From: Vicinamibacterales bacterium
GTDB lineage: Bacteria > Acidobacteriota > Vicinamibacteria > Vicinamibacterales > 2-12-FULL-66-21
Direction of reading: 5' to 3'
Assembly (NCBI GenBank): GCA_035699745.1
Contig: DASSPH010000079.1
Coordinates: forward strand, 1 to 64,000
Length of the DNA stretch: 64,000 nt
The notes under the pieces are model-generated. The model was not told where the DNA came from, did not search any database, and worked only from the letters and a program-made list of their open reading frames with translations. Within the stretch, counting starts at the first letter, position 1. Each line of letters begins with the position of its first letter. Positions 58,535-64,000 of this stretch are shown here, piece after piece. The translations under genes and the position numbers were made by a program.

Positions 58535-59626
58535 ATGTCGGGCTTCGTCGCCCTGATCGCCGGGCTGCTGATCGCGCTCTACGTCTGCTGGCTGATGTTC
58601 CAGCCGTTCCTGAACGTGCTGATGTGGGCCGCGGTGCTGGCCGTCGTCTTCTACCCGATGCACTGGCGCATCCGCGCCCAGACACGGCGGCCCACCCTCG
58701 CGGCGGCGCTCTCCACCCTGCTCGTCGTCCTCTTCATCCTGCTGCCCGTGACCTTCATCACCGTCGCCGTCGTGCGGGAGCTGACGCAGGTGGCGCAGTC
58801 GTTCCAGGCGCCGGACCACAGCTGGAACATCCCGGTGCCGGCGGTCGTGACCCGCCTGATCGACTGGGCCGGCCAGTACGTCGACATCCAGCTCGATCGG
58901 GAGCTGGCGCGGAAGTTCCTGGCCGAGCGGATGCAGACCTGGGGCACCACGCTCGCGGCGAGCACGCTCATGGTCGTCGGCGGCGCCGTCGGCGCCGTCA
59001 CGCAGACCCTGCTGGTCATCTTCACGCTCTTCTACTTCTTCCGCGACGGCGAGCGCATCCGGCAGGCGACCTACGAGACGGTGCCGCTCGAGCGGGTGCA
59101 GTGGCAGGACATCATCACCCGCACCAAGGAGGTGATCGGCGCGACCGTCTACGGCGTCCTGGCGATCGCCGCCATCCAGGGCACGCTGGGGACGTTCATC
59201 TTCTGGGTGCTCGGCCTGCCGTCGCCGCTGCTGTGGGGCGTGGTGATGTTCTTCCTGTCGATGATCCCGATGGCCGGGGCGTTCCTCGTGTGGGTGCCGG
59301 CGGCGCTCTATCTCGCGCTCACCGGCGCGATCACCCAGGCCGTGGTGCTCGTCGTCTGGGGAGTGCTGGTCATCGGCGGGATCGACAACATTCTCTCCCC
59401 GCGGCTGGTCGGCCGCCGCGCGTCGCTCCACGAGCTGCTCATCTTCTTCGCCGTGCTCGGCGGCCTGCAGGTGTTCGGCGTCCTCGGCCTGATTCTCGGA
59501 CCCGTCGTCGTCGCCATGACCCTGGCGCTGATCGAGATGGTGCGCCAGTCCGGACACCCGCCGGAGGACACGCTGCCGAAGGACACCGTCATGGAAGAGC
59601 AATCGCAGCTGCGTGACGTCGAGTGA
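58535..59626 (+). CDS. AI-2E family permease
   Basis: A 363-residue integral membrane protein with about seven hydrophobic segments. Family landmarks: GLLIALYVCWLMFQPFLNVL (first helices), then FPVTFITVAVVRELTQVAQS-type helix 3, GAVTQTLLVIFTLFYFFRDG in the middle and GVLVIGGIDNILSPRLVGRR near the C-terminus, with FFAVLGGLQVFGVLGLILGP. AI-2E proteins export autoinducer-2 or other small molecules (for example YdgG/PerM type). The C-terminal 30 residues are hydrophilic. Divergent from the GbsR operon across its operator. Confidence 0.9.
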   Translation: MSGFVALIAGLLIALYVCWLMFQPFLNVLMWAAVLAVVFYPMHWRIRAQTRRPTLAAALSTLLVVLFILLPVTFITVAVVRELTQVAQSFQAPDHSWNIPVPAVVTRLIDWAGQYVDIQLDRELARKFLAERMQTWGTTLAASTLMVVGGAVGAVTQTLLVIFTLFYFFRDGERIRQATYETVPLERVQWQDIITRTKEVIGATVYGVLAIAAIQGTLGTFIFWVLGLPSPLLWGVVMFFLSMIPMAGAFLVWVPAALYLALTGAITQAVVLVVWGVLVIGGIDNILSPRLVGRRASLHELLIFFAVLGGLQVFGVLGLILGPVVVAMTLALIEMVRQSGHPPEDTLPKDTVMEEQSQLRDVE

Positions 59627-59648
59627 CGCGCGTCTCCCTACGGTCGAG

Positions 59649-59676
59649 TTAAGGACGTCACGAATCGTGCAATACT
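59649..59676 (+). promoter_or_regulatory. Weak promoter with palindrome before a response-regulator gene
   Basis: TTAAGG (59649-59654) and AATACT (59671-59676) with a 16-nt spacer. The spacer holds a palindrome CACGA-A-TCGTG (59659-59669) that could be an operator. GTG 59686 follows the -10 by 9 nt. Confidence 0.35.
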
Positions 59677-59685
59677 CTGTCCGCA

Positions 59686-60060
59686 GTGAAGACCGTTCTC
59701 ATCGTCGAAGACGATGCCGATTTGCGCCGCATGTTCCGCGCGGTCCTGGCGCTCGCCGGCTTCGACGTGCTCGAGGCCGGCGATGGCCTCGACGCCCTCC
59801 ACGTCATCGACGCCCAGACGCCCGACGCCGTGATCCTGGATCTCGGCCTGCCGCGCCTGAGCGGCATGAGCGTGCGCCAGGAAATCGCCGCGCATGCGCA
59901 CACGCGGCACGTACCGGTGATCATCGTGACTGGAATGCCCGGCTCGCATGACGACATCGATGCGGCGTGCGTGCTGCGAAAACCCGTCTCACCGGATAAA
60001 CTGGTCGATGTGGTGAAGTCCTGCATTGCGGCGGGAGGCCGCGGCCCCGCCGCCACGTAG
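59686..60060 (+). CDS. Single-domain response regulator (receiver)
   Basis: 124 residues, a CheY-like receiver with no output domain. Asp9/Asp10 (IVEDDADLRR), phosphoacceptor Asp52 in DAVILDLGLPRLSG, conserved Thr/Ser in VPVIIVTGMPGS and Lys in VLRKPVSPDKLVD are all present. It should accept phosphate from an unidentified histidine kinase and bind a partner such as a diguanylate or chemotaxis protein. GTG start; followed 4 nt downstream by the zinc-ribbon gene. Weak promoter with palindrome upstream. Confidence 0.92.
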   Translation: MKTVLIVEDDADLRRMFRAVLALAGFDVLEAGDGLDALHVIDAQTPDAVILDLGLPRLSGMSVRQEIAAHAHTRHVPVIIVTGMPGSHDDIDAACVLRKPVSPDKLVDVVKSCIAAGGRGPAAT

Positions 60061-60064
60061 CGCG

Positions 60065-60259
60065 ATGCTGGTCTTTCCGCCCGTCTGCCCGGCGTGTGCA
60101 TCGTCCAGCGGACGGCGCGTCATCCCGCAGAGTCCGGAAGTCGAAACGTTCCGCTGCGGCCAGTGCGGGCACGAGTGGAGCGAGCCGGCCCCGCCGCCGC
60201 TCCGGCCCGTGCCGGACCAGGCATTGCCGCGCGAGTGGTTCCTGCCGAAGAAGAACTGA
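60065..60259 (+). CDS. Small zinc-ribbon protein
   Basis: 64 residues: MLVFPPVCPACASSSGRRVI, then VETFRCGQCGHEW and a Pro-rich tail. Cys8/Cys11 (CPAC) and CGQC (18 residues on) form a zinc ribbon of the type found in many small transcription-related or hypothetical proteins. The ATG lies 4 nt after the response-regulator stop, suggesting a two-gene operon. No catalytic or membrane feature. Confidence 0.72.
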   Translation: MLVFPPVCPACASSSGRRVIPQSPEVETFRCGQCGHEWSEPAPPPLRPVPDQALPREWFLPKKN

Positions 60260-60375
60260 TCACGTCCGACGCCCCGGAACGCTCCACGTCTGCGTTCTTG
60301 CTCCGAGTAGACCGCACCCTGCTGTGGGCGCGGAACAGCCGACCGGAGCTGTGCCTTGCGCCCGAGGAGAACCAG

Positions 60376-61179
60376 ATGACCCCCACGGGCCGGATTAGTC
60401 TCAAGAATGCTCTAAGTGCGTGTGCGGTGCTCGCTTCACTCCTGTTGAGCAGCACCGACGCGTTTGCCCAGCGGTCTCAACGCGTACCGCAGAACTTCAA
60501 CGTCGTCCAGATCGATATCAGTCGCGTCACCGTCCAGAATGGGCAGTTGATTGCCGAGGGTCTCGTCGGGACCAACCCTTTCACTTCCGTCGTCAATCTG
60601 GCGAGCCAGGCCGCGCCGGCCGGCCAGGCGTGTCCGATCCTCGACCTCAGCCTTGGCCCGATCGATCTGAACCTGCTCGGACTTCGTGTGCAGACGAGTC
60701 CGATCTGTCTCGAAGTCACCGCGTATGACGGCGGCGGTCTGCTCGGGGACTTACTGTGCTCGGTCGCCAACCTGCTGCAGCAAGGCGTACCGCTGAACGA
60801 CATCCTGGCGCTTCTGGAGGCTCAGGGCAATCTGCCGCGTTTCCTCAACGGGATTACCTCGCTGCTGAACGGCGCCCTCGACGCGGTCACGGCGAACTCC
60901 GTCGGATCCGAGCCGACCGGAGCGATTGCGGCGTCGTGCACCGTGCTGGATCTCTCGCTGGGTCCGGTGCAGCTCAATCTGCTGGGCCTCGAAGTCATCC
61001 TCGACAACTGCAACAACGGGCCGGTCACGGTGACGATCACCGCGATCCCCGGCGGCGGCCTGCTCGGCGATCTGCTGTGCAGCCTCTCGGACGTGCTGGG
61101 CGGTCCACGACCGGCGCCCACTGCCGTTCAAACGCTGCTCTGGCAGATCAGCAGGGTGCTCGCAGGCCTGCTCGGCTGA
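60376..61179 (+). CDS. Secreted protein with two CxxLDLSLGPxxLNLLGL repeats
   Basis: 267 residues. Signal peptide about residues 7-32 (NALSACAVLASLLLSSTDAF). Two repeats, CPILDLSLGPIDLNLLGLRV...GGGLLGDLLCSVANLL and CTVLDLSLGPVQLNLLGLEV...GGGLLGDLLCSLSDVL, each with two cysteines (likely a disulphide). The short conserved core is shared with many bacterial exported proteins without a known role. The start has an upstream GAGGAGA ribosome site (60365-60371) and 115 bp of leader. It ends at a strong hairpin terminator. Confidence 0.85.
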   Translation: MTPTGRISLKNALSACAVLASLLLSSTDAFAQRSQRVPQNFNVVQIDISRVTVQNGQLIAEGLVGTNPFTSVVNLASQAAPAGQACPILDLSLGPIDLNLLGLRVQTSPICLEVTAYDGGGLLGDLLCSVANLLQQGVPLNDILALLEAQGNLPRFLNGITSLLNGALDAVTANSVGSEPTGAIAASCTVLDLSLGPVQLNLLGLEVILDNCNNGPVTVTITAIPGGGLLGDLLCSLSDVLGGPRPAPTAVQTLLWQISRVLAGLLG

Positions 61180-61202
61180 CGGATGTCCTGATCTGATCGC
61201 GG

Positions 61203-61239
61203 CGGACTGGCGCAGTGACGATTCGACTGCGTCAGTCCG
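61203..61239. terminator. Strong bidirectional-style hairpin terminator
   Basis: Arms CGGACTG-G-CGCAGT (61203-61216) and ACTGCG-T-CAGTCCG (61226-61239), a 14-bp stem with one G-T pair and a 9-nt loop, followed by TTCT. It lies between two convergent genes (stops 61179 and 61288), so it can serve both. Confidence 0.7.
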
Positions 61240-61287
61240 TTCTCGATGCGCGGCACTCGCCGGATGCGCTGCGGCCGTCGGACCGGA

Positions 61288-61539
61288 TCAGCCGCTCCCC
61301 ACGCGCGCGGCCAGATAGTTCACGGTCGCATTCATCGAGGCGAGCTTGGGATAGTCCGCCTCCGGCACGTCGACGCCGAGACTCGCGTGCAGCGCGATGA
61401 CGAAGTTCAGGAAGTCCATCGAGTCGAGATCGACCTGCTGGCGGAACTCGCCGTCCGGCGTCAGTGACGACGGATCGATCTCCGGGGCGACGCTGGTGAG
61501 CGCCTTCACGACCGCGTCCCGAATCGCCTCGCGCGTCAC
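61288..61539 (-). CDS. Acyl carrier protein
   Basis: 83 residues, a canonical-size ACP: REAIRDAVVKALTSVAPEID, then FRQQVDLDSMDFLNFVIALH with Ser40 in the DS(M/L) motif, the phosphopantetheine attachment site. VDVPEADYPKLASMNATVNY completes the fold. GTG start overlaps the stop of the E2 gene (GTGA), so it is the last gene of the 2-oxoacid dehydrogenase operon. It probably receives an acyl group from the E2 product or a dedicated synthase; that link is inference. Confidence 0.9.
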   Translation of the reverse strand: MTREAIRDAVVKALTSVAPEIDPSSLTPDGEFRQQVDLDSMDFLNFVIALHASLGVDVPEADYPKLASMNATVNYLAARVGSG

Positions 61540-62690
61540 AACGACTCCGGCGCCTGCAGCGCCCGGTCGATTGCGGCCAGGAACAGACCCGCCTCGCGGC
61601 CGTCGGTCGCGCGATGATCCGCCGACACGCTCATCGACACGACGGACCGGGGCTCGATGCGTCCCTCTGCCACCCACGGCCGTTCGACGACGCGGCCGAC
61701 GGCGAGGATCGCCACCTGCGGCGGATGGATGATCGCGTAGGCCGACTCGACGCCGAGATCGCCGAGGTTCGTCACCGTGATCGTCGCGTCGCTCATCTCC
61801 GAGCTGCGCAGCCCGCCGGCTCGCGCCCGCTTGACCAGGTCGGCGAGCTCGCGCGCCAGCACGTCGAGCGGCTTCCGGTCGACATCGTGCAACGCCGGCG
61901 CGACGAGACCGCCCCCGCGAAGCGCGATGGCGCAGCCGATGTGCACGCCGGCGCCGGCGGTGAATCCGCTCTCCGTCCAGAAGCCGTTCACGGCGGGGAC
62001 CTCGACGCATGCCCGCGCGGCCGCCTTGATGAACAGTACGACGGGCAGCAGCCGATCCGCGACCGCCCGTCGCTGGTTCTCCGCGGTCAGCCAGGCGAGC
62101 GAACGGGACAGATCCACCGTGGTCGTGAGGTAGAGGTGCGGGATCTCGCGCTTTGCGCGCGCCATCGCTGCGCCAATCGCGCCCCGCATGGAGGTAGCGC
62201 GATCGGCCGGCGCGGCCGGCGCCCGCCGTCGAGCTGCCGCGCGTTCGACGTCGGCGACGGTGATCGATCCGTCCGGCCCGCTCGCCTCGATCGCGCCGAC
62301 GTCCACCTGGAGCTCGCCGGCGCGTTTGCGCGCGGCGGGAGAGACCCGCGCGCGCGTGACAATCGCTGCGGCGGGGCTCGGGGCGGCGGCTGACGGCGGC
62401 TGCGGGGCCGCCGCCGACGCCGCGGCGCCAGCCGCCGGCGCGCCCGGGCCTTCTCCTGGCGCGCGGATGACGGCCAGCAGCGTGCCCACCGGCACCTTCG
62501 CGCCGGGTTCCACCACCGTGCTCTCAATCACGCCGGCGTCGAAAACCTCGATCTCGATCGCGCCCTTCTCGGTGTCGACCACCGCGATGATGTCGCCGCG
62601 GGCCACGGGATCGCCCGGCTTCTTCACCCATTCGACGAGCGTTCCCGCTTCCATGTCGGCGCCGAGCGACGGCATGCGGAACTCGATCAT
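61536..62690 (-). CDS. Dihydrolipoamide acyltransferase (E2)
   Basis: 384 residues. Lipoyl domain 1-75 with the modified lysine in [14 protein letters not shown] (Lys42), a Pro/Ala linker, an E3-binding motif ([20 protein letters not shown]) and the catalytic chloramphenicol-acetyltransferase-like domain ending [18 protein letters not shown], with the active His in DHRATDG. Transfers the acyl group from lipoate to CoA or possibly to ACP. Its stop overlaps the ACP start and its start overlaps the E1beta stop, so the operon is tightly coupled. Confidence 0.95.
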   Translation of the reverse strand: MIEFRMPSLGADMEAGTLVEWVKKPGDPVARGDIIAVVDTEKGAIEIEVFDAGVIESTVVEPGAKVPVGTLLAVIRAPGEGPGAPAAGAAASAAAPQPPSAAAPSPAAAIVTRARVSPAARKRAGELQVDVGAIEASGPDGSITVADVERAAARRRAPAAPADRATSMRGAIGAAMARAKREIPHLYLTTTVDLSRSLAWLTAENQRRAVADRLLPVVLFIKAAARACVEVPAVNGFWTESGFTAGAGVHIGCAIALRGGGLVAPALHDVDRKPLDVLARELADLVKRARAGGLRSSEMSDATITVTNLGDLGVESAYAIIHPPQVAILAVGRVVERPWVAEGRIEPRSVVSMSVSADHRATDGREAGLFLAAIDRALQAPESL

Positions 62691-63691
62691 GCGGCGGCGC
62701 CGGCGGGGACGAGCGCCCGAACCGCCTCGACCACCGCCGCGGGCTGCGGGAGCGCGGCGTCTTCGAGGTGCTTGGGGTAGGGGATTGGCACTTCCGCCGA
62801 GCAGACGCGCCTCACCGGCGCATCGAGATCGTAGAACGCGGATTCGGCAATCCGCGCGAGAATCTCGCCCGCGAGGCTTCCGCTCCGCCAGCCCTCGTCC
62901 ACGACGACGACGCGCCGCGTCTTGCGCACGGACGCGAGCACCGTGTCCATGTCGAGCGGCCGCAGCGTCCTCAGGTCGATCACCTCGGCGTGGATGTTCT
63001 CGCCGGCGAGCGTCTCCGCCGCCGCCAGCGTCTTGACCAGCGTGCCGCCGTAGGTGACGAGCGTCACGTCGCGTCCGGGCCGGCGCACCGCGGCACGGTC
63101 GATGTCAACCGCGCCGGCGCCGGCCGGAAGCTCCCCTTCCAGGTTGTAGAGCGCCTGGTGCTCGAAGATCAGCACCGGATCGGGATTCTCCAGCGCGGTC
63201 CAGAGCATGCCGCGCGCGTCCTCGATCGTGGCGGGCGTGACGATTCGCAGGCCGGGCACGTGCGCGAACCATCCCTCGAGGCTGTGCGCGTGCTGGGCCG
63301 CGAGCTGTCGTCCGGCGCCGGTGGCCATGCGGATGACCAGCGGCACGCTGAAGCCGCCGCCCGACATGTGGCGAATCGTCGCCGCGTTGTTGACGATCTG
63401 GTCGAGCGCCAGGAGGCTGAAGTTCACCGTCATCACTTCGACGATCGGCCGCGTGCCGCCGAGCGCGGCGCCGATGCCGGCGCCGACGAACGTGGACTCG
63501 GACAGCGGCGTATCACGGATCCGCTCGGGACCGAACTCGGCGAGGAGGCCCTTGCTCACCGCATACGCCCCGCCGTAGCGGCCGACGTCCTCGCCCATCA
63601 GGAAGACGCGCGGGTCGCGCAGCAGCGCTTCTCGAATCGCCTCCCGCACCGCCTCCCGGTACGTGACGCGGTCAGCTGGCGGCGAAGCCAT
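62687..63691 (-). CDS. 2-oxoacid dehydrogenase E1 component, beta subunit
   Basis: 334 residues of the transketolase-like E1beta: [80 protein letters not shown] and [20 protein letters not shown] are conserved family segments. With the alpha subunit it decarboxylates a 2-oxoacid using thiamine diphosphate. The 5' end overlaps the E1alpha gene by 20 bp, the 3' end the E2 gene by 4. Whether pyruvate, acetoin or branched-chain is not decided. Confidence 0.95.
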   Translation of the reverse strand: MASPPADRVTYREAVREAIREALLRDPRVFLMGEDVGRYGGAYAVSKGLLAEFGPERIRDTPLSESTFVGAGIGAALGGTRPIVEVMTVNFSLLALDQIVNNAATIRHMSGGGFSVPLVIRMATGAGRQLAAQHAHSLEGWFAHVPGLRIVTPATIEDARGMLWTALENPDPVLIFEHQALYNLEGELPAGAGAVDIDRAAVRRPGRDVTLVTYGGTLVKTLAAAETLAGENIHAEVIDLRTLRPLDMDTVLASVRKTRRVVVVDEGWRSGSLAGEILARIAESAFYDLDAPVRRVCSAEVPIPYPKHLEDAALPQPAAVVEAVRALVPAGAAA

Positions 63692-64000
63692 GAGCCTTCT
63701 CCGCCGCCGGCGTGTAGACGTCGCGGGTCAGCTGCTCGACGGGTTCCCACGAGCCTGCGTCCGCGAACTCGACGGCACGCGCGATCTCGCGCTGTACCTC
63801 GCCGTCCAGGCGCGCCGCCGCGGCCTCGTCGACGATCGCTGCGGCTTCGAGGGTCGTCCGCAGCAGCGCAATCGGATCGCGCTTCTTCCAGTCCTCGACC
63901 TCCGCCTTGTCGCGATAGAGCTCCGCGTCGAACATCGAATGGGCACGGAAGCGATAGGTGCGGCACTCGAGGAAGAACGGGCCGCCCCCGCCCCTCACCG
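63672..64000 (-). CDS. 2-oxoacid dehydrogenase E1 component, alpha subunit, C-terminal part
   Basis: Only the last about 109 codons are present; the gene runs off the window. The pattern [20 protein letters not shown] then [20 protein letters not shown] and a helical end ([20 protein letters not shown]) is the C-terminal third of PDH-type E1alpha, including the RxxxHS loop. Its stop overlaps the E1beta start by 20 bp. Fits a heterotetrameric E1 (alpha2beta2) in a tight operon with E2 and ACP. Confidence 0.9.
   Translation of the reverse strand, partial: VRGGGGPFFLECRTYRFRAHSMFDAELYRDKAEVEDWKKRDPIALLRTTLEAAAIVDEAAAARLDGEVQREIARAVEFADAGSWEPVEQLTRDVYTPAAEKAHGFAAS

Overview
The window looks like ordinary chromosome from a very GC-rich bacterium (about two thirds G+C or more by eye). 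It has densely packed genes, many GTG starts and many 1-8 bp ATGA/GTGA/TGATG overlaps. Gene content (DUF1080 and DUF3616 proteins, secreted metallo-beta-lactamase-fold and M16 proteins, split LigD-type repair genes, SpoIIE-type phosphatase, DUF1343) suggests Acidobacteriota, perhaps Vicinamibacteria. That placement is an inference from content; no rRNA or other phylogenetic marker is present. I found no tRNA, rRNA, CRISPR array, insertion sequence or prophage.

Layout. 1-4.9 kb: end of a PP2C phosphatase, a lipocalin-like protein, a cupin, an ECF sigma/zinc-finger anti-sigma pair, a DUF1080 protein and a GH5-like glycosidase. 4.9-13.6 kb: DNA repair, with an atypical UvrA coupled to a nucleotidyltransferase, a LigD-type ligase, a LigD-type primase/polymerase and a second ATP-dependent ligase. 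13.7-17 kb: YchF, DUF3616, asparaginase. 17.2-24.7 kb: a secreted protein followed by an AddB/AddA-like helicase-nuclease pair, preceded by an 11-bp-phased array of DnaA-box-like 9-mers. 25-34 kb: small zinc-ribbon proteins, a minimal J-protein, Mrp/ApbC, an MFS carrier, gamma-glutamyltransferase and an M16 peptidase pair. 34-47 kb: hydrolase, rhodanese, amidase with a GatC/AtzG-like partner, zinc alcohol dehydrogenase plus pyruvate kinase, amino-acid permease, ferritin-VIT1 protein, cytochrome c, LOG-type protein, DinB and NamZ-type muramidase. 47.4-50.1 kb: ParA, a ribbon-helix-helix protein, a small kinase and a MerB-like gene. 50-64 kb: MFS-spermidine synthase fusion, large subtilase with three C-terminal repeats, a GbsR-controlled four-gene operon, AI-2E permease, response regulator, repeat-containing secreted protein, and a 2-oxoacid dehydrogenase operon (E1alpha-E1beta-E2) ending in an acyl carrier protein.

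The most important observation is at 49461-50129. A gene of the organomercurial lyase (MerB) family reads through an in-frame TGA (49902-49904) exactly where MerB has its catalytic Cys159. An 8-bp perfect hairpin with a GU-containing apical loop follows 10 nt after the TGA, with the geometry of a bacterial SECIS element. The simplest reading is a selenocysteine-containing MerB-like enzyme. A conventional gene call would stop at 49904 and lose a third of the protein. Other points of interest are the phased DnaA-box-like array at 17.2 kb, an 11-bp inverted repeat whose two arms carry divergent start codons at 44.1 kb, loss of the nuclease motif in the AddA-like protein, a perfect operator over the GbsR start codon, and the ACP in the 2-oxoacid dehydrogenase operon.
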